Positions 7,780 through 16,998 are shown, counted from the first letter of the stretch. The stretch: DNA of 45,601 nt from Candidatus Faecousia intestinavium (GCA_018715835.1 DVKV01000153.1:1-45601), one strand, 5' to 3'. Made by a program: numbers and translations. The notes: generated by a model from the letters alone, not told the origin.

Positions 7780-10062
7780 ATGATTCAGAGCATTATCAAG
7801 CGGGACGGCCGGGTGGTTTTGTACGATCAGAATAAAATCGCCGCCGCCATTCTGCGTTCCATGGAGGCAAGTCACGATGGAAACGCCGCCGACGCCGCCC
7901 GGGTTGCCAACGACGTCCAACGGGATCTGGAGGGCCAGTTCCATAATACATCCCCCAACATCGAAGCCATTCAGGACAGCGTGGAGCGTCAGCTGATGAA
8001 CCATGGCTTCAACGCCGCCGCCAAGGCCTATATTCTCTACCGGGCCAATCGGACCCGGGCCCGGGAGGCCAACACCTCCCTGATGAAGACCATCGATGAA
8101 ATCACCAACATCGATGCCCGGGTCAGCGACATGAAGCGGGACAACGCCAACATCGACGGCAACACTGCCATGGGCGCCATGCTCCAGATCGGGGCCGCCG
8201 GAGCCAAGGCCTACAACGAGATGTACCTGCTCCGCCCGGAGCACGCCAAGGCCTACCGGGAGGGCGACATCCACATCCACGACTTTGACTTCTATTCCCT
8301 GACCACCACCTGCTGCCAGATCGACATCCTCAAACTGTTCCACGGCGGCTTCTCCACCGGTCACGGCTACCTCCGGGAGCCCAACAGCATTCAGAGCTAC
8401 GCCGCTCTGGCCGCCATCGCCATCCAGAGCAACCAGAACGATCAGCACGGCGGCCAGTCCATCCCCAACTTCGATTACGGCATGGCCGAAGGGGTGGCCA
8501 AGACCTACCGCAAGGCCTTCACCCGCCGGCTGAAGGAGGCGGTGGAGGACTATCTGGATCTGCCCGACGAGGATGCCGCCATTCGGGAGCTGATTACCCA
8601 GGCCGAAGAGAGCAGCGGCAAGACTGCCCGTCTGGAAAGCGATCCGGCGTATCTGCAGACCGTTGCGAGTCTGCTTTGCAGCCGCTATGGTCTGGATGCT
8701 TCCAAGGCGGACAAACTGGTAAAGCGGGCCGCTGCCCGGGCTTACGCCAAAACCGACCGGGATACCCAGCAGGCCATGGAGGGCTTCGTCCATAACCTGA
8801 ACACCATGCACTCCCGTGCCGGCGCCCAGACCCCCTTCTCCTCCATCAACTATGGCACCGATACCACTCCCGAAGGCCGGATGGTCATCCGCAACATTCT
8901 GCTGGCGCTGAATGCCGGTCTGGGACACGGGGAGACCTGCATTTTCCCCATCCATATTTTCAAGGTGAAGGAAGGGGTCAACTACAACGAGGGCGACCCC
9001 AACTATGATCTGTTCCGGCTCAGCTGCAAGGTCAGCGCCAAGCGCCTGTTCCCCAACTACACCTTCCTGGACTCCCCTTTCAACCTGCAATACTATGTCC
9101 CCGGTCATCCGGAGACCGAGGTTGCCACCATGGGCTGCCGCACCCGGGTCATGGGCAATGTATACGACCCCACCCGGCAGATCGCCTACTCCCGGGGCAA
9201 CCTGTCCTTCACCTCCATCAACCTGCCCCGGCTGGCCATTGAAAGCCACGGGGACGAGCAGAAGTTCTACCAAGGTCTGGAGGCCATGCTGGAACTGGTG
9301 GCCCAGCAGCTGCTGGACCGGTTCGAAATTCAGGCCAGCAAGCACACCTATAACTTCCCCTTCCTGATGGGACAGGGCGTGTGGCTGGATTCCGACAAGC
9401 TGAGTCTGCAGGATGACCTGCGGGAAGTGCTGAAGCACGGCACCTTGTCCATCGGTTTTATCGGTCTGGCGGAAACCCTCACCGCTCTTTATGGCCATCA
9501 CCATGGAGAGGGTGAGGAGTACGAAAAGAAGGGCCTGGAAATCATCGGCTTCATGCGGGACTTCTGCGATAAGAAATCCCAGGAGATGAAGATGAACTTC
9601 ACCCTTCTGGCCACCCCCGCCGAGGGCCTGTCCGGCCGGTTTATCCGGATGGATCAGAAGCGCTACGGCAAGATCCCCGGCATCACCGACCGGGAGTACT
9701 ACACCAACTCCTTCCACATTCCCGTCTGGTTCCCCATCTCCGTGTACGATAAGATCCGGCTGGAGGCTCCCTACCACGCCCTGTGCAACGCCGGTCACAT
9801 CAGCTATGTGGAGCTGGACGGCGACACCGCCCGGAATGTGGAGGCCTTTGAATCCGTGGTCCGTTGTATGCACGACTTCGGCGTGGGCTACGGCAGCATC
9901 AACCATCCCGTGGACCGGGACCCCATCTGCGGCTATGTGGGCATCATCGGAGACGTATGCCCCCGGTGCGGCCGTCGGGAGGGCGAGCAGATTCCGCCGG
10001 AACGGGTGGACGAGCTGCGAAAGATGTACCCGGAGATGCCTGCTTTCCAGGGCATCCAGTAA
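7780..10062 (+). CDS. nrdD: Anaerobic (class III) ribonucleoside-triphosphate reductase, large chain without glycyl-radical tail
   Basis: A 760-residue catalytic chain that reduces ribonucleoside triphosphates to deoxy forms under anaerobiosis. An ATP-cone allosteric domain covers residues 1-90 (starts MIQSIIKRDGRVVLYDQNKI). The catalytic barrel follows, with Cys453 in MGCRT and the SINYGTDTTPEGRM region. A zinc-type module near the C-terminus has Cys717, Cys727 and Cys730 (ICGYVG then CPRCGR). The chain ends FQGIQ shortly afterwards. It lacks the RVCGYLG-type radical motif and the RVKH tail that end E. coli and T4 NrdD; these are encoded by the next small gene. The start is the ATG at 7780, which follows GAAAGGCAGG. 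Control by NrdR is expected. Confidence 0.93.
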   Translation: MIQSIIKRDGRVVLYDQNKIAAAILRSMEASHDGNAADAARVANDVQRDLEGQFHNTSPNIEAIQDSVERQLMNHGFNAAAKAYILYRANRTRAREANTSLMKTIDEITNIDARVSDMKRDNANIDGNTAMGAMLQIGAAGAKAYNEMYLLRPEHAKAYREGDIHIHDFDFYSLTTTCCQIDILKLFHGGFSTGHGYLREPNSIQSYAALAAIAIQSNQNDQHGGQSIPNFDYGMAEGVAKTYRKAFTRRLKEAVEDYLDLPDEDAAIRELITQAEESSGKTARLESDPAYLQTVASLLCSRYGLDASKADKLVKRAAARAYAKTDRDTQQAMEGFVHNLNTMHSRAGAQTPFSSINYGTDTTPEGRMVIRNILLALNAGLGHGETCIFPIHIFKVKEGVNYNEGDPNYDLFRLSCKVSAKRLFPNYTFLDSPFNLQYYVPGHPETEVATMGCRTRVMGNVYDPTRQIAYSRGNLSFTSINLPRLAIESHGDEQKFYQGLEAMLELVAQQLLDRFEIQASKHTYNFPFLMGQGVWLDSDKLSLQDDLREVLKHGTLSIGFIGLAETLTALYGHHHGEGEEYEKKGLEIIGFMRDFCDKKSQEMKMNFTLLATPAEGLSGRFIRMDQKRYGKIPGITDREYYTNSFHIPVWFPISVYDKIRLEAPYHALCNAGHISYVELDGDTARNVEAFESVVRCMHDFGVGYGSINHPVDRDPICGYVGIIGDVCPRCGRREGEQIPPERVDELRKMYPEMPAFQGIQ

Positions 10063-10098
10063 CAACCATTTTGTATTTTCTGACAGGAGGTTTTGAAT

Positions 10099-10260
10099 AT
10101 GACTGTGAAATCGAACAGCGAAAAGTTGGGTCAGGGCGTTGGCTTTGAGCGGATCCGCCGGATCACCGGCTACCTGGTGGGCACCATGGACAAATGGAAC
10201 GACGCCAAGCGGGCCGAGGAACGGGACCGGGTCAAGCACAGCATGAACGGCCATGCTTGA
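10099..10260 (+). CDS. Detached glycyl-radical domain of class III ribonucleotide reductase
   Basis: A 53-residue protein from ATG 10099, with AGGAGG nine bases upstream, to TGA 10260. It contains RITGYLVGTMDKWNDAKRAE followed by RDRVKH. This matches the C-terminal glycyl-radical segment of single-chain NrdD enzymes (RVCGYLG, then RRVKH). Gly24 is the expected radical site activated by NrdG. It starts 36 bases after the nrdD stop codon and overlaps nrdG by eight bases (ATGCTTGA). Having its own ribosome site argues against a sequencing frameshift. It should assemble with the large chain to make an active enzyme, comparable in concept to GrcA/YfiD supplying a radical domain to pyruvate formate-lyase. 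Confidence 0.88.
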   Translation: MTVKSNSEKLGQGVGFERIRRITGYLVGTMDKWNDAKRAEERDRVKHSMNGHA

Positions 10261-10765
10261 TTTAAGCGGCATCGTCAGCGACAGCATTGTGGACGGTCCG
10301 GGCATCCGGCTGTGTGTGTTCAGCCAGGGATGCCCCCACCACTGTCCCGGCTGCCACAACCCGGAGACCTGGGCCTTCGGCTGCGGCACCCCCATGGAGG
10401 AGGAAACTGTGGTGGAAATCGCCCGGTCCAATCCCCTGTGCCGTGGGGTAACCTTCTCCGGCGGGGAACCCTTTGCCCAGGCGGAGGGCTTTGCCCGGCT
10501 GGCAGGGCTCCTGAAGGACGCAGGCTTTGAAGTAGCCTCCTATACCGGTTACACCTTCGAGCAGCTTTTGAAGGGCACACCGGAGCAGCGGCGGCTGCTG
10601 GAGGCCATTGACATTCTCATTGACGGCCCCTTCCTTCTGGAAAAAAAGAGCCTGGAAGTTCCCTTCCGGGGCAGCACCAACCAGCGGATTCTGGACGTTC
10701 CCAAGAGTCTGGCCGCAGGCCGGGCGGTGGAGACCGCCTCCGGGCGCTGGCTGGGAGAATATTGA
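10253..10765 (+). CDS. nrdG: Anaerobic ribonucleotide reductase activating protein (radical SAM)
   Basis: A 170-residue radical-SAM activase. Cys27, Cys31 and Cys34 form the CxxxCxxC cluster motif (GCPHHCPGC), and VTFSGGEPF near residue 64 is the SAM-contacting GGE motif. It uses S-adenosylmethionine to create the glycyl radical on NrdD, here presumably on Gly24 of the small partner encoded just upstream. The start overlaps the small gene by eight bases, implying translational coupling of activator and radical domain. A terminator follows the stop. Confidence 0.95.
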   Translation: MLDLSGIVSDSIVDGPGIRLCVFSQGCPHHCPGCHNPETWAFGCGTPMEEETVVEIARSNPLCRGVTFSGGEPFAQAEGFARLAGLLKDAGFEVASYTGYTFEQLLKGTPEQRRLLEAIDILIDGPFLLEKKSLEVPFRGSTNQRILDVPKSLAAGRAVETASGRWLGEY

Positions 10766-10768
10766 CAA

Positions 10769-10809
10769 AATCCCGTCTGCCATATCTCCGGCGGACGGGA
10801 TATATTTTT
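10769..10809 (+). terminator. Terminator of the nrd operon
   Basis: ATCCCGTCTGCC (10770-10781) pairs with GGCGGACGGGAT (10790-10801) with one mismatch, followed by ATATTTTTA. Confidence 0.85.
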
Positions 10810-10840
10810 AGCAAAAGAAATGACCCGGTAAAACAGAAAA

Positions 10841-10869
10841 GCAGTCATCCTTTTGGATGACTGCTTTTT
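10841..10869 (-). terminator. tRNA-Asp terminator
   Basis: The stem 10841-10850 with 10855-10864 (GCAGTCATCC and its complement) is followed on the minus strand by TTTTCTG. It lies immediately after the tRNA CCA end; the opposite strand has a six-T run, so it may also stop nrd read-through. Confidence 0.85.
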
Positions 10870-10946
10870 TGGCGACCCGGAACGGACTCGAACCGTCGAC
10901 CTCCAGCGTGACAGGCTGGCGTGCTAACCGACTGCACCACCGGGCC
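10870..10946 (-). tRNA. tRNA-Asp (GTC anticodon)
   Basis: A complete cloverleaf on the minus strand, 77 bases with encoded CCA (10872-10870). The acceptor GGCCCGG pairs with CCGGGTC, the anticodon loop is CTGTCAC, and the discriminator is G. It is a single-gene unit with its own promoter and terminator between the nrd and cobalamin operons. Confidence 0.95.
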
Positions 10947-10958
10947 AGAACAGGAGGT

Positions 10959-10987
10959 ATTATAACATGAATTTCAGGTTTTGTAAA
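10959..10987 (-). promoter_or_regulatory. tRNA-Asp promoter
   Basis: Minus-strand TTTACA (10987-10982), a 17-base spacer and TATAAT (10964-10959), 12 bases before the tRNA 5' end. The cobalamin operon ends just upstream at 11019; no convincing hairpin terminator for that operon was seen in 10988-11018. Confidence 0.8.
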
Positions 10988-11018
10988 GACCCAAAATTCG
11001 GTTTTTTCCGGGAAGTTT

Positions 11019-11537
11019 TCAGAATTCGATGCCCTTCCGGGCGGGAATTCCATTGTCAAAGGGATGCTTGCGCTTGCACATCTCCGTCACATAGTCCGCC
11101 GCATCCACAAGGCTGGGCGCCGGATTCCGGCCGGTGAGCACCACTTCCAACCCTTCCGGTTTGGTTTTCAGGAAAGCTTCCACATCTTCCAGCGGAACCA
11201 CACCATTGTTGCAGGCGGAAAGCATCTCATCCAAAACCAGAAGATCCGCTCCGGCGGCTTCCAGCGTCACCTGGCGGAACCACTGGGTATAGTCCCGGCG
11301 GCACTGCTCCTTCTGCTCCGGGGTCATCCGAAAGAAAAATCCCGGCACGGTTTTACAGTGCATCACCCGGATGCCCGGAATCTGCCGGAGCATGGCAATT
11401 TCCGAGGAGCTGCCGTCCTTGAAAAACTGGGTCAGCACCACGTCCTTTCCCGCTCCCGCGGCCCGGAGGGCCAGGCCTACTGCGGCGGTGGTTTTTCCCT
11501 TGCCGTCGCCGCAGTAGATGTGTATCAGCCCCGCCAT
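11019..11537 (-). CDS. cobO: Cob(I)yrinic acid a,c-diamide adenosyltransferase
   Basis: A 172-residue CobA/CobO/BtuR-type P-loop enzyme that transfers the adenosyl group of ATP to the cobalt of a reduced corrinoid. Walker A GDGKGKTTAAVG is at residues 10-21, and LLVLDEMLSACN near residue 100 is the family Walker B region. CobO/BtuR and CobA are names for the same family. It is the last gene of the cobalamin operon, starting two bases after the cobQ stop codon. Confidence 0.93.
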   Translation of the reverse strand: MAGLIHIYCGDGKGKTTAAVGLALRAAGAGKDVVLTQFFKDGSSSEIAMLRQIPGIRVMHCKTVPGFFFRMTPEQKEQCRRDYTQWFRQVTLEAAGADLLVLDEMLSACNNGVVPLEDVEAFLKTKPEGLEVVLTGRNPAPSLVDAADYVTEMCKRKHPFDNGIPARKGIEF

Positions 11538-11539
11538 GG

Positions 11540-13003
11540 TCAGACCTCCCGGTTGAGAATCCGGTACACCAGATCCATATCCAGGCCGTCCCGCACCGCC
11601 TGAGCCAGTTTGTCGTACTGCTGCTCTTTATATGCCACGGGGTCGAAGGACTGAAGGCTTCCCGGGTCCACGCCCTTCTCCCGGCACAGCACTTTCACGA
11701 TGGTGTCCGCCACACCGGGGGCGTCAAATATTCCATGGACGTAGCTGCCGTACACATTATCCCGGCAAAGGACCGGATTCTGCCGCTCTCCGCTGCGGCC
11801 CATGTGAATCTCGTAGCCCAGGTAGTCCAGGCCGTTCAGCTCCGCCAGCCGCCCGGGAATATCCCGGAAGGTACCGCTGGTCTGGGTCTGGACTTTTTCT
11901 CCGTGAAACACCGTCTCCACCGGCAGAAGGCTCATTCCGGCAATCTCCGTGACCCCGGCAGCCTCCACCTGATCCGGGTCGGAGACCCGCTGCCCCAGCA
12001 TCTGGTAGCCGCCGCAGACACCGAAGACCAGGGTTCCGGCGCTGGCTGCCTTGAGGATGGCCGCCTCCATGCCGCTTTGCCGCAGCCACATCAGATCGGC
12101 AATGGTGCTCTTGGTACCGGGCAGGAGAATCAGATCCGCTCCCGCCAGTTCCTCGGGAGACTGGACGTAGCGCACCGACACGCTGTCGTAGCGCTCAAAG
12201 GGGGCAAAGTCCGTAAAGTTGGAAATCCGGGGCAGCCGCACCACCGCAATGTCGATGAGCTTCCGGCCCTGAGACCGGTGGAACCGCTCGGACAGACTGT
12301 CCTCGTCGTCAATGTCCACAGTGACGTAGGGTACCACCCCCGCCACCGGGCAGCCGCACAGCTCCTCCAGGGTCTTGAGCCCCGGCTCCAGGATGGCCTT
12401 GTCTCCCCGGAACTTGTTGACAACGGTGCCCTTCACCCGGGCCCGCTCCTCCGGCTCCAGCAGGGCCACCGTGCCGTAGAGCTGGGCAAACACCCCGCCC
12501 CGGTCAATGTCGCCCACCAGCAGCACCGGTGCGTCCACCAGCTTGGCCAGGCCCATGTTCACAATGTCTTCCTGCTTCAGGTTGATTTCCGCCGGGCTTC
12601 CGGCTCCCTCAATGACGATGATGTCATAAGCTTCATCCAGAGCCTTGTACGCCTCCATGACAGCAGGCAGGAACTCCCGCTTGCGCTGATAGTACTCCAT
12701 AGCCTTCATGTTGCCCTGAACCTGACCGTTCACAATCACCTGGCTGCCCACGTCCGTGGTGGGCTTCAGCAAAATGGGATTCATCCGCACATCCGGGGCA
12801 ATTCCGGCAGCCTCCGCCTGAACCACCTGGGCCCGGCCCATCTCCCCGCCATCGGCAGTGATAAAGGAGTTCAGCGCCATATTCTGGCTCTTGAAGGGGG
12901 CCACCCGATAGCCGTCCTGCTTGAAAATCCGGCACAGTCCGGCGCACAGCAGGCTCTTGCCCGCGTTGGACATGGTCCCCTGAATCATAATATTCTTCGC
13001 CAT
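11540..13003 (-). CDS. cobQ: Cobyric acid synthase
   Basis: A 487-residue amidotransferase (CobQ/CbiP) that amidates side chains b, d, e and g of adenosylcobyrinic acid a,c-diamide using glutamine and ATP. An N-terminal dethiobiotin-synthetase-like ATPase ([17 protein letters not shown], residues 1-17) is followed by a C-terminal class I glutamine amidotransferase domain. The nucleophile is in [11 protein letters not shown] and a histidine lies in SYVHGIFD. The ATG at 13003 gives the family-standard N-terminus, though the frame is open further upstream. It lies two bases after the cobD stop. Confidence 0.95.
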   Translation of the reverse strand: MAKNIMIQGTMSNAGKSLLCAGLCRIFKQDGYRVAPFKSQNMALNSFITADGGEMGRAQVVQAEAAGIAPDVRMNPILLKPTTDVGSQVIVNGQVQGNMKAMEYYQRKREFLPAVMEAYKALDEAYDIIVIEGAGSPAEINLKQEDIVNMGLAKLVDAPVLLVGDIDRGGVFAQLYGTVALLEPEERARVKGTVVNKFRGDKAILEPGLKTLEELCGCPVAGVVPYVTVDIDDEDSLSERFHRSQGRKLIDIAVVRLPRISNFTDFAPFERYDSVSVRYVQSPEELAGADLILLPGTKSTIADLMWLRQSGMEAAILKAASAGTLVFGVCGGYQMLGQRVSDPDQVEAAGVTEIAGMSLLPVETVFHGEKVQTQTSGTFRDIPGRLAELNGLDYLGYEIHMGRSGERQNPVLCRDNVYGSYVHGIFDAPGVADTIVKVLCREKGVDPGSLQSFDPVAYKEQQYDKLAQAVRDGLDMDLVYRILNREV

Positions 13004-13005
13004 GG

Positions 13006-14058
13006 TTACTCCTTTCCCAGCACTTCCCGGATGGTCTGAATCAGCACCTGGTTTTCCTCCCGGCGGCGCACCGCCGTACGGTACCATCCCGGGCCCAGGC
13101 CATAATAGTTGTCACAGTTGCGGATGGTGATTTTCCGGGCCTTCAAATCCCGGTGGAGGGTTTCCGGCCCCTGGAACAGCAGATAGTTGGTCTCCGAGGG
13201 GCATACCCAAAAGCCCAGCTGCTCCAGCTGTCGTTTTAGCCAGACCCGTTCTGTCTGAATCAGGCTGCGGGTGGTCTTAAGGAAATCCCCAGCCTCCAGG
13301 GCCGCCACTCCCGCCGCCTGGGCCAGGGAAGACACATTCCAGGGCTGCACCGTGTGGGCCATCCGGGTCAGAAGGGCCTCGTCGGCACACAGGCAGTAGC
13401 CCAGCCGGATGCCTGCCATGCCGTAGCTCTTGGTAAAGGCTTTCAGCAAAAACAGATGGGGATTATCTTCCAGCAGGTCTTTCAGGCTTTCCTCCCGGTC
13501 GGAAAGATCCGCAAAGCATTCATCCACGAACAGCCGGATCTGGTGTTCCCTGCAGAAAACCAGGACTTTTTCCAGCAGCTGCCGGGGAATGGTCTTTCCG
13601 GTGGGATTGTTGGGGTTGCACAGGAACACTGCGTCAGGCTGAACCTTTCCTACAAAGTCCAGGAAGCCTTCCTCCAGGGAAAATTCCGTCTCCCGGGACA
13701 GACTGTAACGCTCCATCCGTCCGCCCATCCGGGTCAGACCCAGCGCGTACTCGGAGAAGGTGGGGGCCAGCTCCACCCCCAGGCGGATATTTGCCGCCTC
13801 GCAGTAGGAGTAAATCAGCTCCGCCGCCCCGTTGCCGCAGAGAATCCGCTCCGGGGCGACTCCTTCAAAACGGGAGATGGCCTGCACCAGTCGGCGGCAG
13901 TAGGGGTCCGGATAGCGATCCATCTGTTCCAGGCTGTCCCGCACCGCCTGGCGCACCGCCTCCGGGGTACCCAGAGGGTTGGTATTGGCGGAAAAGTCCA
14001 GCAGCACTTCCCTGCCGTAAATATCCCCGCCATGGGGGTTGTTTGTCTGATAGAGCAT
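13006..14058 (-). CDS. cobD: L-threonine-O-3-phosphate decarboxylase (CobD-type, PLP)
   Basis: A 350-residue fold-type I PLP enzyme that makes (R)-1-amino-2-propanol phosphate, the linker between corrin ring and nucleotide loop. The PLP lysine lies in [18 protein letters not shown] near residue 215. [11 protein letters not shown] and the N-terminal [17 protein letters not shown] region are typical of CobD. The ATG at 14058 follows GGTGA. A TTG at 14073 would add five residues and overlap cbiB, and is less likely. It pairs with CbiB, which attaches this linker. Other class I aminotransferases such as HisC look similar, but the operon supports CobD. Confidence 0.9.
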   Translation of the reverse strand: MLYQTNNPHGGDIYGREVLLDFSANTNPLGTPEAVRQAVRDSLEQMDRYPDPYCRRLVQAISRFEGVAPERILCGNGAAELIYSYCEAANIRLGVELAPTFSEYALGLTRMGGRMERYSLSRETEFSLEEGFLDFVGKVQPDAVFLCNPNNPTGKTIPRQLLEKVLVFCREHQIRLFVDECFADLSDREESLKDLLEDNPHLFLLKAFTKSYGMAGIRLGYCLCADEALLTRMAHTVQPWNVSSLAQAAGVAALEAGDFLKTTRSLIQTERVWLKRQLEQLGFWVCPSETNYLLFQGPETLHRDLKARKITIRNCDNYYGLGPGWYRTAVRRREENQVLIQTIREVLGKE

Positions 14059-14062
14059 CGTT

Positions 14063-15031
14063 TCACCAACCAATCACAAACAGCAGTTTTACAGCCGCGC
14101 ACAGCACCAGTGCCAGCGCCGCACTGGCATAGAGCAGCTTGCAGGCCAGAGGAATGTCATCCACCCCAATTTCCCGCACCGGATCACCGATGTAGGGCTT
14201 CTTGTGAAGCACGCCATGGTACCAGGCGTCTCCCGCCAGCCGCAGCCCCAGAAGTCCGGCGCACACCGACTCGGTCTGGGCAGAGTTGGGACTGGCGTGG
14301 TTGAACCGGTCCCGGCGGAAAATCCGCCAGCCGTTTCCGGCATCCAGGCCCAGCAAGCCCCCCGCCGCCAGCATCACCAGGGCGGACAGCCGGGCGGGCA
14401 GGAAATTGAACACATCGTCCATTTTGGCGCTGACCAGCCCGATGTCTTTATAGGGCGGCTCCACATAACCCAGCATGGAGTCCATGGTATTCACCGCCTT
14501 GTAGAAAAAGCCCAGAGGGGCGCCGCCGATGGCCAGGAACACCAGGGGCGCAATGATGCCGTCAGAGGTGTTCTCCGCCACGGTCTCCACCGCCGCCCGG
14601 GTTACCCCGTCCCGGTCCAATCGGGCCACATCCCGGCCCACAATCATGGACACCGCATACCGGGCATCCTCCAGGGTGCCGGTTTTCAGGGCGGTATAGA
14701 CCTTCATGCTTTCGGTTTTCAGGGATTTGGTGGCCAGAATCTGGGCGCAGAACACCGTCTCCACCGCCAGTCCCAGCCAGGGGGTCAGGCGGTAGCACAG
14801 CCAGAGGATGCCCCCCGGCACCGCCGTGGAAACACTTACCACAATCAGCCACAGCACGCCCCCGGCAATATTCTCCCCCAGCACTGTTTTGGGAAAAATC
14901 CGGCGCACCAGCTTCTCCACCCCACTGATCAACTTTCCAATGAGCACCACCGGATGAGGAATGCCGTGGGGGTCTCCCACAATCAGATCCAGGCAGAAGC
15001 CCAGAACCAGGGCAATCAGCGACCACATCAT
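14063..15031 (-). CDS. cbiB: Adenosylcobinamide-phosphate synthase CbiB
   Basis: A 322-residue integral membrane protein that joins aminopropanol (phosphate) to adenosylcobyric acid. The N-terminal helix is followed by GDPHGIPHPVVLIGKLI, the family signature. Several more hydrophobic helices follow, and the C-terminus is also hydrophobic. The first ATG at 15031 overlaps the stop of the upstream fusion gene as ATGA, indicating translational coupling. An in-frame ATG one codon later is the alternative. Confidence 0.93.
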   Translation of the reverse strand: MMWSLIALVLGFCLDLIVGDPHGIPHPVVLIGKLISGVEKLVRRIFPKTVLGENIAGGVLWLIVVSVSTAVPGGILWLCYRLTPWLGLAVETVFCAQILATKSLKTESMKVYTALKTGTLEDARYAVSMIVGRDVARLDRDGVTRAAVETVAENTSDGIIAPLVFLAIGGAPLGFFYKAVNTMDSMLGYVEPPYKDIGLVSAKMDDVFNFLPARLSALVMLAAGGLLGLDAGNGWRIFRRDRFNHASPNSAQTESVCAGLLGLRLAGDAWYHGVLHKKPYIGDPVREIGVDDIPLACKLLYASAALALVLCAAVKLLFVIGW

Positions 15032-16998
15032 GGGCAGATTCCTCCCTGCATGGTGAAAATATAGATGGGATTCTGGCCGGTCATCAGATGATACGGCCCC
15101 GCCTTCCGGGCCTTGGACACGTTCAGGCAGACCACCTCCGTCTCCCGGAAGGAGAAGCGCTTCATACACTCGGTCAGTTCCGCCTGAGATTCCAGGGCGA
15201 TGGCGGTGGCTACAATCCGGGCTTCGGGATTCTTTTCCAGAATCACCCGGAGAATTTCATTCAGATTGCCGCTGGTTCCTCCCAGGAACACATGGGTGGG
15301 GGCGGGCAAATCGTTGCAGGCTCCCGGTGCCATTCCCGGCACCACTTCCAGATTGGAAAGGCCGAACCGGGCGGCGTTCTCCCGGAGAATGTCCAGAGCC
15401 TCGTCCTTGCGCTCAATGGCGAATACCCTTCCCGCTTCCGCCTGCAGGGCCATTTCAATGGACACGCTGCCGGTACCGGCACCCACGTCCCAGGCCACCG
15501 CATTCCGGGTCAGACGAAGTTTGGACAGGCAGACGCTGCGCACCTCGCTCTTGGTCATGGGCACCTTCTCCGCCCGGGTGAAAGCCTCGTCCGGCAGACC
15601 ATGGGTTACCACAGCCCCGGGATTTGGATTCTCCATCAGGGCGGAACTCAGGCTGTGAAACTGCTTGTGAGACAATTCTTCCGCCGTACCCACGGTGATC
15701 CGCTCCTCGGGATAGCCCAAACGCTCTCCCACCGTGACCTTTACGGTGCCCAGACCGCCTTCGGTCAGGCGGCGGCAGAGCTGTCCCATGCCGTTTTCTC
15801 CCCCGGCCAGGACAAACATCCGGGGATGTTTCTCTGCCTCCCGGCAAATATCTCCTTCCCGGCCGTGAAAGCTCACCGGCACCACATCTTCATAGGAAGT
15901 GCCCGCTTTGGCGCACAGATAGCTCAGGGAACTGATGCCCGGCAGCACCTGCACCTTGCAGTCCCGAAGCAGGGGCAGCAGCTTCTTGGTGCCGCTGAAA
16001 AATCCGGTGTCTCCGGACATGACCACGGCAAACCGGGTATACTGCCGGCTGGTGTGAATAAAGTCTGCAATGTCTCCCGGGGCGATGGCGGTATGCACCG
16101 TCTGGCCGGGCCGGGCGGTTTCCAGCATCCGGCTGGCTCCCACCAGGCAGTCCGCCTGTTCCAGGGCATTCAGTACCTCCAGGGTCATGCCCTCCCGGCT
16201 GCCCGGGCCGATGCCCACAATGCTTACCCGGGGCTGCCAGGAAAAGCCGAACCGGGCACAGAGTTTCTCCAGAACCTGCGCCATGGTCAGCCCCGCCACC
16301 TGGGGGGGCCGTCCGATGACCACCAGCTGCGCCCCCGCCTCCCGGGCGGCGGCAATTTTTTCGTCAAACCCTCCGGCGGTGCCGGAGTCCTTGGTCACCA
16401 GGAATTTCCCCTCCACGCTGCGAAGCATTGCCACATTCAGCGCCCGGCTGAAGGGCCCCTGCATGGCAATGATATGGGCCGGAGGCAATTCCGCCTCCCG
16501 GCACAGCCGCAGAGAGTCCTCCATGGGCAGCACCCGGGCGTACACCCGCTGGGCAAACTCCCGGATGCCCCGGAAGGATGCCAGTTCCTTGCTGCCGGTG
16601 GTGAGCAGAATGTTCCCCTCCCGGGTGTTCAGGTAGTCCACCGCCCCGGCAAGATCCGGCACAAAGACACTGTCCTCCGGTGCCTGTGCCCCGGAGCGCA
16701 GCAGCCGCAGATATTCCGTCTGCGTGTCGGCGCAGGCAGCGCAGATGTTCTGGGTTACCACACTGGCGTAGGGATGGGTGGCGTCCACCACCAGGGAGAA
16801 TTGCTCCCGGGCAAACAGCGCCGCCATCTCCTCCCGATTCAGCCGCCCGGCGTGGATGGTCAGATTTTCCGCCGGTTCCAGCAGAGTCTGACCGTATTCC
16901 GTGGCTACACAGGCGGTAATCTCCACCGGCTGGGCGCAGAGAAATTCCACCAGTTCCCGGCCTTCCGTGGTGCCCGCAAACACGCACAGCTTATCCAT
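15028..16998 (-). CDS. cbiJET: CbiJ-CbiE-CbiT trifunctional fusion protein
   Basis: A 656-residue fusion of three consecutive-acting corrin ring enzymes. Residues 1-250 are CbiJ/CobK (cobalt-precorrin-6A reductase; MDKLCVFAGTTEGRELVEFL start, VVDATHPYA motif). Residues 257-465 are CbiE (C5 methyltransferase; SIVGIGPGSREGMT and a VLPGISS stretch). Residues 469-656 are CbiT (C15 methyltransferase and decarboxylase; WDVGAGTGSVSIEM SAM-binding loop). CbiE-CbiT fusions are common (CobL); a reductase fused ahead of them is less so. The three would act on successive intermediates from cobalt-precorrin-6A to cobalt-precorrin-8. It overlaps cbiH by eight bases and cbiB by four. Confidence 0.93.
   Translation of the reverse strand: MDKLCVFAGTTEGRELVEFLCAQPVEITACVATEYGQTLLEPAENLTIHAGRLNREEMAALFAREQFSLVVDATHPYASVVTQNICAACADTQTEYLRLLRSGAQAPEDSVFVPDLAGAVDYLNTREGNILLTTGSKELASFRGIREFAQRVYARVLPMEDSLRLCREAELPPAHIIAMQGPFSRALNVAMLRSVEGKFLVTKDSGTAGGFDEKIAAAREAGAQLVVIGRPPQVAGLTMAQVLEKLCARFGFSWQPRVSIVGIGPGSREGMTLEVLNALEQADCLVGASRMLETARPGQTVHTAIAPGDIADFIHTSRQYTRFAVVMSGDTGFFSGTKKLLPLLRDCKVQVLPGISSLSYLCAKAGTSYEDVVPVSFHGREGDICREAEKHPRMFVLAGGENGMGQLCRRLTEGGLGTVKVTVGERLGYPEERITVGTAEELSHKQFHSLSSALMENPNPGAVVTHGLPDEAFTRAEKVPMTKSEVRSVCLSKLRLTRNAVAWDVGAGTGSVSIEMALQAEAGRVFAIERKDEALDILRENAARFGLSNLEVVPGMAPGACNDLPAPTHVFLGGTSGNLNEILRVILEKNPEARIVATAIALESQAELTECMKRFSFRETEVVCLNVSKARKAGPYHLMTGQNPIYIFTMQGGICP

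Noticed and set aside
9922-9950. ICGYVG in the large NrdD chain as the glycyl-radical site
   Set aside because: It resembles CGYLG but lies within the Cys zinc-type module ending CPRCGR, and lacks the RVKH tail. The true counterpart is on the next small ORF. The single Cys before it, rather than a CxxC, appears usual for clostridial enzymes, so I do not call it a lost ligand.
7537-10431. Very long open frame antisense to nrdD
   Set aside because: It is a shadow produced by high-GC codon bias. It is rich in Gly, Val and His with no recognisable domain, and nrdD explains the stretch fully.
10988-11018. Terminator for the cobalamin operon
   Set aside because: The sequence has T and A runs but no convincing stem; I could not support a hairpin.
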